This document shows positions 43,149 to 53,009 of a DNA stretch of 64,000 bases, one piece after another (within the stretch, counting starts at the first letter, position 1; the number at the start of each line of letters is the position of its first letter). This stretch comes from Odontocerum albicorne. Taxonomy: Eukaryota; Arthropoda; Insecta; Trichoptera; Odontoceridae. The notes under the pieces were generated by a model, which made no database searches, was not told the origin of the DNA, and saw nothing but the letters and a program-made list of their open reading frames with translations. The DNA is taken from the NCBI GenBank assembly GCA_949825065.1, contig OX463848.1, positions 43,700,393 to 43,764,392 of the forward strand, written 5' to 3'. Both the position numbers and the translations under genes were made by a program.

Positions 43149-43375
43149 GACGACCTCCGTGGTCTAGTTGGTAAGACGTTTGTCTCCCAACCCGGAGATT
43201 GCGGGTTCAAATCCCACTGGAACACCGATTTGAAAAAAAACGGATTCCAGTCTGGTTTTCACTTAAGGCCTCTTTAACATTTTTCTGGTTTGTCGGAAGA
43301 GATTGCTACACGACAGTAAATCCGCCAGATTGTGTTAGATACAACGAAATTGTAATACAATACAATACTAAAGCG
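43149..43375 (+). mobile_element. tRNA-derived SINE, best copy
   Basis: tRNA-like head 43149-43226 with A box TGGTCTAGTTGG (43160-43171) and exact B box GGTTCAAATCC (43204-43214), which would serve as an internal pol III promoter. The acceptor ends (GACGACC and GGAACACC) do not pair, so this is not a working tRNA. Body to ~43300; 3' region GGAAGAGATTGC...CCGCCAGATTGTG matches the LINE-E tail; ends in an ATACAATACAATAC repeat. Relatives: 12881, 26690, 55265, 61881. Confidence 0.88.
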
Positions 43376-43589
43376 CCACAATCAAATGCTCAAGCGGCTC
43401 TTATCACAAATCTTTATTGACAAATATAATATCATACTATTACATCAAACGCCTCCATCCAGGTTGGTCTATAGCCCGGCACTCAAATGTCTCACCTCGT
43501 AACTGAGAATTTCCCAATCGTAACAAAAGTATGTGGTGTAGGTAGGTGTCTGATTCGCCAAGTTCCCCAACTACCAGGTACATACATCA

Positions 43590-43655
43590 TATCATCATGC
43601 CGTGTCCTTTACGGGGTAGACGGAGAGGACAAAATTCCAATATTTTCTAATTAAC
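43590..43655 (-). mobile_element. LINE-A 3' stub
   Basis: CATCATGCCGTGTCCTTTAC, GGGGTAGACGGAGAGGACA on the plus strand is the LINE-A terminus (compare CATCACGCCATT...GGCAGAGAGGACAGA elsewhere). Short and isolated. Confidence 0.5.
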
Positions 43656-43699
43656 CCTTCCCTCCCTGTGATATATAACTAGTACACATTGCTTCTAAA

Positions 43700-44302
43700 T
43701 ATCTCTATAAATATAATAAATACTTGGTTCAGGTTTTAGACATTCCTTAGTAATACATTTACGCATTGAATGAAAAAAATATCATATTATTAATAATAAT
43801 TAGCACTTATCGGCCACATCAGAGATATTTTTTGAAAATCGGGAACAAATTCACCAATACAATCAAATGAGTGCCAGTGTGTGACGTAGGCATATTCATT
43901 CTATAAAAACACTATGGGTGAGGAAGCGACGCTATTCACGTCTCACTCTCACTCTACTTCGGTATATGGGAACGCAAGTAATAGAATCTAAGTTCGCAGT
44001 TGTTTCTTCCTTCGAGGTATAACATACATAGAGTTAGTGTTTAGAGTCCCGTCTCAGTAGCTTCCGGGCATTCGAAGGAGGTGGTCTCTGTGCCCGTTTT
44101 GTGGACGTCGGCCGATGTTTTTTCATGTTTTCAGCAATTAAATTTCAATTATTATCACTTTCGACTTCAAATTTTATTAATTTAAGCGATTGGCTATGAA
44201 TATTTTTATTTTTCCGCTCATTTTTACATGTGTATTGATGTGTATTGAATACACAGCACCGGAACGCGCGGATTTTTTTAGCACAGGAAGGGAAAGGTTA
44301 AA
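43700..44302 (+). repeat. LTR-like dispersed repeat, copy B
   Basis: Partner of 27024-27572. Plus strand has a TATA-like TATAAAAACAC at 43912 preceded by GTGTGACGTAGGCATATTCA and followed by GACGCTATTCACGTCTCACT, as a promoter would be arranged. No coding. A solo LTR is the favoured reading; TG...CA ends were not identified. Confidence 0.5.
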
Positions 44303-44339
44303 CACACAATAATTATTTTAACCACAATCAAACATCATG

Positions 44340-44560
44340 TCAGACACAATGTCCTATTATTTATACTTCTCTCTTTACCTCCCTCCTAAATCTAATTCAC
44401 TTACTCTAACTACTTTTTATTTGATCCACGTCTTTCATGCATACCTTACACTTCTGATTTGTTTAATCGCTTAGTCATTATCTTATCACTCATTCTCTCC
44501 GCATGCCCTGTCCAACTTAAAGCTCTTTTCTTCGCCTTACTGAAAATGTCCGTTTTTTTC
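44340..44560 (-). mobile_element. Decayed LINE C-terminal fragment
   Basis: Minus frame contains RALSWTGHAERMSDKIMTKR-like sequence with stops, i.e. the GHxxRM block shared by several LINE families here. Not assignable to one. Confidence 0.4.
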
Positions 44561-44684
44561 CTTGTATTCCTTTATGTCTTCATTCCGCCATCTTTCAAAT
44601 ATTGATACAACAGTTTTTTTTCATACTACACGTTTTTCCTTTTTCAAGATTATGTACAAGTTGCATTCTTCAGCTTTTCCGTCG

Positions 44685-44895
44685 AATTTTGCATAAGGAT
44701 GGTATGGAGATATTCATAGTTACTGGCAATGTGGAGGGTTTCAGGAGGAGGGGAAGATCTACACGCTGGAACGACCAGATGAAAAGTGTTACGGGTCTGG
44801 GTCTTCGGACAATGGAATACCGAGAGGACTGGAAAAGAATGTGTACAACTTACAGATATTTTGTTGAGGACACGATGCCAAAGAAAATAATGTGA
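44685..44895 (+). mobile_element. LINE C-terminal fragment
   Basis: Frame reads RRILHKDGMEIFIVTGNVEG, FRRRGRSTRWNDQMKSVTGL, YREDWKRM..., stop after MPKKIM. RRGR...RW.DQ and a DR/ED.WK-type ending are typical of LINE ORF2 ends. Family not identified. Confidence 0.5.
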
Positions 44896-45439
44896 AAAAA
44901 ACATTTAAAATTAAATTATAAAAAAATGGTATGTTTTACAAAAATAAGTTTGTACGATACATTTTTCAGCTGCGATAAGATAAAACTATCCCTCATGATG
45001 GAGTTTAATTGTCAGCCATCACGAGAATAGAAGACAAGTATGCGTGAATTAGTTTATAGTGTGTAAGTTGTTGCACTTTAGCTAGCACATAATCTTGATA
45101 AATCAACCCCAAAGTTTCGATAGCAAGAAGATCAAGCTTTCAAGATTTTAATAGTCTTTCGTTAGACTGATTTTTATATACGAGTATTAAGTGTTATTTT
45201 TGTGTTGTTTAAAAGCACTATTACTATTTATAATAAGAAGCTTATAAGCTATAAGAATATATAAGTTTAGATGTAAAACTATCTAAGAATGAAACCACAT
45301 GTGAATTCATCAAGAATCGAAACTGAGACACCCGTTTGATAAGCGTGAATATTAACCGTCAGGCAACGGCAGCGGACACTTATGTTTTGACATAAAAATA
45401 ACGAAGAGTTTTGTTGATTGGATATTAGATATTTAATAT
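44896..45439. other. No gene; tRNA-like relic
   Basis: Unassigned. At 45300-45375 the minus strand has CAGTTTCGATTCTTGATG (B-box-like) preceded by tRNA-like spacing; one decayed SINE head possible. Confidence 0.35.
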
Positions 45440-45830
45440 TTTAATAAATAAAACTCTAGGCAACTAGAAACTGCTGAAATGCGCATGCTAAGATGGTCAG
45501 CTGGTGTGTCCCTAAGATACAAAATAAAAAGCTCACGCATTCGTGGAAGCCTGGGTGTTACAGACATCAACAGCAAGATGGAGGAGAGGCGATTGAGATG
45601 GTATGGGCACGTTGGACGCAGAGCACCCGATCACATTGTGAACCAGGCAATTTCCATGGATCTTCCTCGAATAACAACCAGAGGAAGGCCAAAGAATTCA
45701 CGCGTGGTGCAAAAAGATAACCTGATGCACGGCCTGGAGGACGTAGTCCGGGACAGAAGAGCATACAACCTGAGGACGAGGAGAGCTGACCCCAACAGTC
45801 TTCACAGACAATGAGTTGGAATGGAGCCAG
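45440..45830 (+). pseudogene. LINE-I ORF2 C-terminal fragment (111 aa open)
   Basis: Reads through QLETAEMRMLRWSAGVSLRY, SSRIRGSLGVTDINSKMEER, RLRWYGHVGRRAPDHIVNQA, RGRPKNSRVVQKDNLMHGLE, DRRAYNLRTRRADPN to a natural stop near 45812. AEMRMLRW..GV and RLRWYGHV.RR are hallmarks of a widespread arthropod LINE family C-terminus. Starts 5' truncated at about 45440. Middle RGRPKNSR looks slightly rearranged relative to the usual RGRPK..W. Confidence 0.8.
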
Positions 45831-45934
45831 GGAGAAGATATTTTAATAAATATAAAAAACACAATTTATAGCTAATATATTTTATGCATTTTTAATGTAT
45901 TTAAAAATCCATTAAATATATAAGCTGCAATGCG

Positions 45935-46045
45935 AGACTTGTTTGTGTTCCCCTGATGAGGAGGTGAAAACCTTGAAACCGGTAGGGTTATACCGTTACA
46001 TTAAGTGGAATAAACAGTGTTTTATAAAACAAATTACAATAAATT
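45935..46045 (+). mobile_element. PLE terminal repeat
   Basis: CTGATGAGGAGGTGAAAACC, TTGAAACCGGTAGGGTTATA, ATAAACAGTGTTTTATAAAA. Single plus-strand copy directly after the LINE-I region. Confidence 0.72.
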
Positions 46046-46704
46046 AAAAATATTTAAACGACTATAAAAAAACACTAAAAATATTGTTGGTTAGATATTT
46101 TATATTTTAATAAACGTTAAAAACACTTCGAGTTTATAGCTTAAATATTTTATGCACAACTCAATGTATATTAAAAAAAGGTTTTATATGGTGACTTTTT
46201 ATGCATATTTAAATATGTATGTCAGTACAAGTGTATCATTAAGCTATCGTTTTGAAACACTTATTTGAATAGCATAAGACAATGCTTAAATTCACCCCTG
46301 TCAAATCAGTATATATCTTTATAACTGAGGTGCTGTAAGCATTTGGCACTTGTTGGTGGTACAATGAAAGGGGTTGGGGCAGGTGCAAGGCAGCGGCGTG
46401 GGGGTGGCGGAGGTGCGAGCAAAGTGCCCCCTCCTCAGACATATTTTATTCATGGCTTTTAGCACAAGTGCTCCACGCCCGCCCACCTAAGAGTTGTAGC
46501 CCTCCCAGTACATCACGCCCAGGAAAAGAATTAAAAAAAGAATTCACATTTAAGCCTATTGGCGATCTCTGATGGCTGGTGATAGAACACATGTTTTCCA
46601 CTCGGATAATTCGGGTTCGATTTCCCATCGTATCCAAAAAAATCGCTTGCAATTAATCTTCTTATCACAAGCATTATTTTTATAGTCTGCTGCTTGCACC
46701 ATTA
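46046..46704. other. No gene; possible tRNA-like piece
   Basis: Holds a G-rich stretch (46370-46430) and, at 46570-46635, GATGGCTGGTGATAGAAC with ATTCGGGTTCGATTTCCC (good B box): probably another SINE head. No ORF with resemblance. Confidence 0.4.
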
Positions 46705-46708
46705 TTAA

Positions 46709-46923
46709 CACTTGCATCCCTGTGATGGATAGCGAGTGAACAGGACTTATATTTTATTTGATTATTTGACGTTTTAATACACAATAAAAGGATTTTTATA
46801 GCTAATTACAAAAAATAACCTAGCAGATTTTGCAAAATTTTTATTTAAAATATACATTTTTTACTGGACGCTTAGCGTCCAGCACCGTGGTTGGCGGATG
46901 TTTTTAGCACAGTAAGGCAAGTA
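46709..46923. mobile_element. TTAA-flanked MITE, copy 2
   Basis: Same family as 282-465: TTAA at 46705-46708 and 46924-46927, ends CACTTGC and GGCAAGTA. Interior palindrome CTGGACGCTTAGCGTCCAG (46865-46883) is perfect here. Contains an extra ~40 bp compared with copy 1. Confidence 0.8.
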
Positions 46924-47094
46924 TTAAATTCACCCCACACGGCCACTTTTTTGACTAGATTTTATTTTACATACTTGAAATATTTACAAACTATTGTTTC
47001 GTCAATATGTCTACCATGCTCAAAATTTTAGAAATAAATTTTAAAGATGCAACAAGATGAGTAATAATATACTCGTTATACAAAACATCACACA

Positions 47095-47250
47095 ATTTCT
47101 CTGTCAGGGTAGGTAGAACGCCGTACTTTCCTATCTCGTCACAAATATTTGGATTCTTCTATCATCCATATACCTTCTCACAGAACTTCTACAATTTCTC
47201 TGACTTTCTACATTTCCATCTGCAAGAATGTATTAATTTAACCACACTAT
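47095..47250 (-). mobile_element. LINE-A fragment
   Basis: Landmarks CTTTCCTATCTCGTCACAAA, ATACCTTCTCACAGAACTTC and CAATTTCTCTGACTTTCTAC place it in the LINE-A 3' coding region, minus strand. Confidence 0.6.
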
Positions 47251-47506
47251 CCTGCTTTAACAATATGACGCCCCAAGTTCGATTTCCAAAGGATTAAATT
47301 TTTATCAGTATCTCAAGTATTTAACCCTCTCTCTTTTTGGTTTAACACATAAAAGACACGTAGAGTCCACGCGGCGTAAAGAAAGAATCCGTGACTGTAT
47401 TGTACTATGGCGTAGATACACAGAGCGTGTGATTGTGTTAGTCAACTCCTGTGTGCTGATTGGTCTGTTTCTAGTATTAATTAGTGTGTCAAAAAATAGT
47501 GTCACC

Positions 47507-47770
47507 ATGATCGAAGGGTATGTTGGTTCTAGAAATGTACAGTTTACATTGAATACAGTGGATCAATTAGTAACAGAAAAAGTTTCTTTGATAAACTCTG
47601 AAGAGTGGAGCAGAATATGTAGTCACGTGAAAGACAAAGAGTCGGAATATTGGGAAAGAGAAATCATGTTTGACCATACGAGTATAAGTGAAAACCACAA
47701 TTTCATAATAAGTTTAAGTGAAGCGAGTGATAGTGATTCATCATCAGACTGCGAATCATTTTATTTGTGA
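47507..47770 (+). pseudogene. DDE-2 transposase C-terminal fragment (~87 aa)
   Basis: Open from 47429 but the family-like part begins IEGYVGSRNVQFTLNTVDQL, followed by VSLINSEEWSRICSHVKDKE, EYWEREIMFD and an acidic SEASDSDSSSDCESFYL end. Y(V/I)xSRNV...F.L..V..L..E....I....W...C.HV...E..YWE and a serine/aspartate-rich terminus recall C-termini of DDE-type transposase-like proteins widespread in invertebrates. No catalytic triad present. HTSISEN contains a TACGAGTA site (47677-47684), a possible in-frame 6-bp insertion. Confidence 0.45.
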
Positions 47771-47776
47771 AATAAA

Positions 47777-48757
47777 ATGAGACTGTTTCTTTTCCGGATT
47801 CAGAATGATATCTCAGAACCATTTTACACAATGAATGGACTGCGTCAAGGAGACGCACTAGCTTGTCTACTTTTTAATATGGCTCTAGAGAAGTGTGTAA
47901 GAGAATCCGGAGTACAGACAAATGGGTCAATTTTCTACAAATCAAGCCAAATACTGGGCTACGCGGATGATATTGACATTATTGGTAGATCCCCACAAGC
48001 AATGATGGAGACATTTGTTCAGTTGGAGAGGGCCGCAAACAGAATGGGACTTCGCATCAACTCCGATAAGACCAAATATATGATAGCCACTAAAGCACCC
48101 CGTAATAACCAGACACCTACCACGATTAATATAAGTTCTCATACAATAGAACGTGTAAACACCTTCACTTACCTTGGATCCATAGTGACAAGTGTTAATG
48201 ATGCATCTATCGAGATTAAACGTCGAATATTCATGGCAAATAGATGCTTCTTTGGTCTGAGAAAACACCTTATATCTCGGTTGTTGTCCAGAAGGACAAA
48301 ACTTACCATTTATAAGACACTGCTACGACCTGTCCTCACATATGGGTCTGAATGCTGGGTATTGAGTAAGAAGAACGAATCTTCCCTTCTAATATTTGAA
48401 AGAAAAATACTCAGAAAAATATTCGGACCCATACAGGAAAATGGATCTTGGAGAGTGAGATATAATGAGGAGTTATACAGCATATACAAAGAGCCCAACA
48501 TTATAAAATACATCAAAATTGGGAGGCTACGTTGGGCGGGGCATGTAGCAAGAATGGGAGAAGAGGAAATGCCTAACAAAGTACTCTTTTCCAAGCCCCA
48601 AGGAAGACGTAGCGTGGGCAGATCAAAGCTTAGGTGGATGGATGGGGTGCAGAATGATGCAAACGTGATTGGCATCAGGGGCTGGAGGAGTGCATCCCAG
48701 GATAGGGGGGAATGGCAACGACTGCTGGAGGAGGCCGGGGCCCACAATGGGCTGTAG
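47777..48757 (+). pseudogene. LINE-C reverse transcriptase, C-terminal part (326 aa)
   Basis: First six codons are DDE-2 DNA. Then MNGLRQGDALACLLFN (motif B), ILGYADDIDIIGRS (motif C; catalytic DD), MGLRINSDKTKYM (palm end), FTYLGSIVTS (thumb), LRPVLTYGSECWVLSKKNE, GRLRWAGHVARMGEEEMPNK, GRSKLRWMDGV and a final ASQDRGEWQRLLEEAGAHNG. The frame is fully open and uncorrupted, the longest in the window, pointing to recent insertion. It lacks endonuclease and RT motifs upstream, so cannot retrotranspose itself. Confidence 0.93.
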
Positions 48758-48781
48758 TGCCATTGATGATGATGATGATGA
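47795..48781 (+). mobile_element. LINE-C (RTE-like) with 11-bp target duplication
   Basis: Flanked by TGTTTCTTTTC at 47784-47794 and 48782-48792. Ends in a GATGATGATGATGATGA tail right after the stop. 5' truncated just upstream of RT motif B. Landed inside DDE-2. Confidence 0.93.
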
Positions 48782-49170
48782 TGTTTCTTTTCTAAATTTA
48801 TTTATGTTTAATAAACTAAGTTCTTTTTGTATTTTTATGTTGTATTGTTATGTTTAATAAAATGTCTATACTGTGTTTCTTAACCAATACGTTTCTAAAA
48901 AAAACAAATAAACATTCATATTTCTTTAAAAAATTTCATTGCCTATTTGCAAATAAAATATAAGGTGTGTTAGAAATAAATAAAACTTCTTGTTTCTTTC
49001 AAACTTTCTTTTTCTGTATCAATAAACAAATATTTGTTCTAAACAAAAAAAACCACATCTGTATTTTTAAATGAATAATAAATAAGTAAACTAAATAATC
49101 TGAAGACGTAATAAATAAAAAATCATGGTCACCCTTCTAACACTATTCTTTCCTTACGGCGCGTGGACTC

Positions 49171-49429
49171 AATGATCGATCAATGAGCTCTTCATTGATC
49201 GATCAGACAGCATGATCACTTATCGAACCAATCTATGTCCCGTATCTCGGTCCTTTTAACGTTGATGATTACTCTTAAAGAATTATTCTTGTCTTTAGAA
49301 GCACGGAACAGCGCCCTTACTATCTATCTGGCTTCCTATATTTTCACAAATGCTATATAACCAAGACCAATTCCCTCGGCCCTCGATTTTTCTAATCAGT
49401 ATTAATTTATTTTATTATTTATAGTCAAG
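49171..49429. other. No gene seen
   Basis: Carries a short duplication GATCGATCA (49173, 49197). Otherwise unassigned. Confidence 0.45.
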
Positions 49430-49915
49430 GCATTAACATTGTGGAGGTTTAAAGGCATTTTAATTTGTTTTATCAAACATTGTTTATTCCACTTTTTTGT
49501 AACGGTATAACCCAACCGGTTTCGAGGCTTTCACCTCATTATCAGAGGAGCGCAAACAAGACAATAGGAGTAACGGAAATAAATTAAACAGATTAGAGGC
49601 CCTACAAATTTCTAAGTCTGTGCAACGAGTTGAACATCTGGCAAACATATATATCCCAAGAATATCTCCGCTGCTGGCCGAGGTCGTCTTATCCCTCCCT
49701 TCACCGCCAGTCCTCAACCCGAATGTTAATTGTTAGAAGCGTGTATCTCGGTAGCAGTTCGAACGGAATTCAGTCTTGTTTGCGCTCCCCTGATGATGAG
49801 GTGTGCACCTTGAAACCGGTAGGGCTATACCGTTACAAAAAGTGTAATAAACAGTGTTTGATAAAACAAATTACAATGTCTTTAAACCTTTACAATGTAT
49901 TGTAATATCTTATCT
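49430..49915. mobile_element. PLE inverted pair with nuclease relic
   Basis: Minus-strand terminal repeat 49430-49557, then a plus-strand copy from 49560: SNGNKLNRLEALQISKSVQR, EHLANIYIPRISPLLAEVV, NPNVNC stop, then terminal repeat CTGATGATGAGGTG...CTTGAAACCGGTAGGGCTAT. The coding piece is the last ~45 residues of the GIY-YIG region (LEALQI in place of LEALEI). Confidence 0.78.
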
Positions 49916-49965
49916 ATAAATAATATTATAGATTAAAAATATTAGAAAATAAGTCGGTATAACTT

Positions 49966-50240
49966 GACTATCAGGATAGCGAGGTGATGGTTGGAACCAT
50001 TAGATTTGGTACGTGCCAGCGACTATCAGGATAGCGAGGTGATGGTTGGAGCCATTAGATTTGGTACGTGCCAGCGACTATCAGGATAGCGAGGTGATGG
50101 TTGGAGTCATTAGATTTGGTACGTGCCAGCGACTATCAGGATAGCGAGGTGATGGTTGGAGCCATTAGATTTGGTACGTGCCAGCGACTATCAGGATAGC
50201 GAGGTGATGGTTGGAATCATTAGATTTGGTACGTGCCCGC
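49966..50240. repeat. 55-bp tandem repeat, 5 copies
   Basis: GACTATCAGGATAGCGAGGT and GATTTGGTACGTGCCAGC repeat at exactly 55 bp (49966, 50021, 50076, 50131, 50186). Copies differ at one or two positions (GGAACC/GGAGCC/GGAGTC). Very homogeneous, so young. Confidence 0.96.
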
Positions 50241-50439
50241 TTTTGCAAATGTCATGAAAAACATGTTGAGAAAACCGTAGAAATGTTATCAATAGAAGAC
50301 GAACTACAAAAAAAAATATCTGTAGATCTTTCGATATGTGATAATAACACATTCAGCTTTATATTTAGTGAACTGTACGTAAAGTGTTCATATGTTATAT
50401 AATTATATTTTTTCAAGTAGACCAAAATAATTTAAAGAG

Positions 50440-50515
50440 GTCTTAAACCGGTAGGGTTATACCGTTACAAAAAAAGTGGAATAAACAGTGTTTGATAAAA
50501 CAAATAACAATATTA
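50440..50515 (+). mobile_element. PLE terminal repeat, truncated
   Basis: Only the second half remains: AAACCGGTAGGGTTATACCG, GGAATAAACAGTGTTTGATA. The CTGANGA part is missing. Confidence 0.65.
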
Positions 50516-50994
50516 ATTTAAGAACGTATCGTTTTTCTTCTCTCAGCATGTGACCCAGAGCACAATCTTTCGGTATTTTATGGCAATTAAGATCACAGTA
50601 GAACCTCGATACGATGATACCAAGAAATTCGGTGTATTTTACGAAGAACATACAGTTTGAAAGTTTCCATTCTATTTATTCGTAGCATTCTTGTTTTCAT
50701 GGTTCATGTCTCAATGAAATAAAGTAAAATATACCATAAATAGCACTTAATCATGCGTTGCGGAAGTTAAACGTTCAAGTTAATTTCAAGCAGAAAACTT
50801 AACTCATTTTGAGAAATCGTGCACGCGCCAATTCAATTGCCCATTTACTTTCTCTATCTGAGTCAATGTATAAATTGAGCTGTCCAAGCTACTCGTATAT
50901 ATTGATCTGTCTAAAAAGTTATGTATTTTATTAATGTAGATTTATTAACAGTTACAAAGTATGTACTTATATATTCAGAAATAACACATGTATT
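50516..50994. other. No gene seen
   Basis: Unassigned; one TACTCGTA site at 50890. Confidence 0.45.
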
Positions 50995-51345
50995 TTAAGA
51001 AAATGGGAATAATACACAATACATCTCTCCTGAGAACCTCGGAAATGAAAACACTGAGATGTATAACCGGAAACACACTAAGAGATAGAATCAGAAACAC
51101 CGAAATAAGGAGAAAGTGTAGTACGGAAGACATCGTCAGGTGTGGAAGACAACGAAGACGATACTGGAACGAACATGTAAACAGAATGCAAGACGACAGA
51201 CTTCCACGTGTCGCCCTTCAAGGGAACCCAGCCGGAAGAAGATTACCTCCGAAGAGATGACGTGACAGCTGGCAATCCACGTCACAAGAAGGGGAACAAG
51301 CGGAACAAACAGATCATGATCTATAGGAAGAGGAAGAAGAAGAAG
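50995..51345 (+). mobile_element. LINE-F copy 2, C-terminus and (GAA)n tail
   Basis: Frame reads LLRTSEMKTLRCITGNTLRD, RIRNTEIRRKCSTEDIVRCG, RQRRRYWNEHVNRMQDDRLP, stop after RRLPPKR; the next codons (DSWQSTSQEG...EQTDHDL) continue the family past the TGA. Ends AGAAGAAGAAGGAATAATAC. Better preserved than the C-terminus at 10.3-10.6 kb. Confidence 0.78.
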
Positions 51346-51510
51346 GAATAATACATTTAAGATACAACTTATCAAAAGGTCTGAGATAATCTCATAATAT
51401 CCAATCAATCGAGATTAACCCCCACCAATAGAGAGCGAAAACATCATATGTTCAGTCTATACCCTAATACACGTATAATAATTTCAAAAATAGAGAAAAA
51501 CACAACGGAA
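51346..51510 (-). mobile_element. LINE-type 3' UTR fragment
   Basis: Shares ATCAAAAGGTCTGAG and CCCACCAATAGAGAGCGA with 22785-23105. Abuts the LINE-F tail. Confidence 0.45.
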
Positions 51511-52544
51511 TTAAATTAACCCTACAATGCGCGATTTTTTTATTTCAAAAATAAAAATATATTTATGCATTAAATATGTACTGGAACATGAAAAATACAA
51601 TAAAACTTTTTTGTCTGTTTTTATATGGTATATTATATTTATATTGAAAAAAAAAAGAGTATGGTTCATATATGAATTACTGCGCATTTGTAGGTTAATT
51701 ATATGATAAAATGATATAAATGAAATTATATATTTTACCTCACTTATTTTACACATATGTACTAAAGAATAAAAGAAAAAAAAATAAGATTACCTTGATC
51801 ACCAATAATAAAGTCATTTTATTTCAAACTGGAACAAATCACTAAAGTCATCTACGCGCAACAAGTCAAACTTTAACTGCCAAATTAACCGGTAAAACAG
51901 TTTTCTATTAAAGCTATGTGGTTTTTAAGCATGGAGATTATTGTATCATATTAGTAACAGCGCGTGAGTCGTTGTTTATACCACTCAACACAAAAATATT
52001 TAGAAAAACTTTGTTTGATTCACATGTGCATCATTCATTCATCAGGGTTAAATGACGTTTAAATGTTACATTAATTTAATTTTTGCCTAATTTTTCCCTT
52101 CTTTTGAAACAAATTTGATAATCGCGCGATATTATTTTTTTTACATTTCAGAATATAACGAAACAACACTTCTTCTATGGGCTCTAATTAGCAGACTAGT
52201 GAAATTTGATACCTCTAGGTATCAAATTTTAGCTGTAACATTACCTGACTATGCGATAGGCAGTATCAGCACATATACGCTCTAACTTGTTATTGATGAA
52301 ACTTTAGGACTTTAGTGTCTGTAAGACTCACTCACCTTGACTGAGAAGTAATTCCAGGAGAAGGAACGGACACAATAGCAGTGAGCCCGGCCTGGAGGGG
52401 CGCGCTCCCATACTAGCTCCGTCCCTGTTGATAATATATACATATAAAATAACTGCATATAAGGTTATTTATTAATTGATAAAAAATTATAACAAAATAA
52501 TAACTAAATTAATTAATTATGTTTCGTACATAAATACGTACAAT
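51511..52544. other. No gene; one short palindrome
   Basis: AT-rich. AAATTTGATACC-TCTA-GGTATCAAATTT at 52202-52229 is a perfect 12-bp hairpin. 52380-52430 is GC-richer (GGCCTGGAGGGGCGCGCTCC). Nothing coding recognised. Confidence 0.45.
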
Positions 52545-52821
52545 CACGCCATTTCCATGTCGGGATAGGCAAAGAGAACAGAGTACCAGACTTTTTATCT
52601 CGACACACATCCTTAGCTTTTTCTACATCTACACACCTTCTCATACAAGTTCTACAATTTATCTGACTTCCTACGTTTCCTTCTTTCAAAATAGCATTCA
52701 CTTGATTTAACCATGCTTTCCTTGGTCTCCTCTTCAACGCCTTTAACTCGTACTTGTTCATTATTTTACTTTTCGTTAGTCTTTCTTCATTCATTTGTTC
52801 TACATGCCCAAACCATATCAC
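52513..52821 (-). pseudogene. LINE-A ORF2 C-terminal fragment (102 aa)
   Basis: Reads MIWFGHVEQMNEERLTKSKI, ELKALKRRPRKAWLNQVNAI, LKEGNVGSQINCRTCMRRCV, DVEKAKDVCRDKKSGTLFSL, then PIPTWK and a divergent end. The W(F)GHVE(R/Q)MNEERL plus RPRKAWL.QV and the cysteine pair C..RCVDVEKAKDVC are the conserved end of a LINE polyprotein. The RRCVDVEKAKDVC part is what the 71-bp satellite repeats. Confidence 0.78.
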
Positions 52822-52930
52822 AGTGATCCTTTATTTATCAAACTCGTCACATCAGTCTTAAGTTTACATTCATCTCTAATCACTTCATTTCGTATTCTGT
52901 CATACATTGTCACATAACATATTCTTCTCG
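52545..52930 (-). mobile_element. LINE-A, best-preserved C-terminus
   Basis: Reference copy for this family in the window. Upstream (52830-52930) carries the CDRIRNE-type segment with frameshift; the terminus runs into the open frame described next. No tail visible at the 3' end (52513-52545 is AT-rich). Confidence 0.75.
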
Positions 52931-53009
52931 ATGCACGCATTTCTGCAGCAATTTTTCGGCTCCTATCAAATATTTATTCATGATGGCGTAAATTGAATGG
53001 CGTTTTGGT

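Larger units (their letters stand above)
47363..49170 (+). mobile_element. DDE-2, cut-and-paste element split by LINE-C
   Basis: Inverted ends GAGTCCACGCGGCGTAAAGA (left) and, read inward, GAGTCCACGCGCCGTAAGGA (right). TA precedes the left end; the right flank is AA. Without LINE-C it is ~810 bp, containing a transposase C-terminal relic and an AT-rich 3' part. An internal-deletion derivative. Confidence 0.78.

Noticed and set aside
43149..43226. Functional tRNA gene
   Set aside because: A and B boxes are good but the acceptor arms do not pair, and the sequence continues into a SINE body found at several other loci.
52748..52757. Further TACTCGTA footprint at 52748
   Set aside because: The sequence is AACTCGTA, part of normal LINE-A coding (ELKA), not flanked by two TAs; likewise TACTCGTT at 7777 and 47073 and CACTCGTA at 14746 were not counted.
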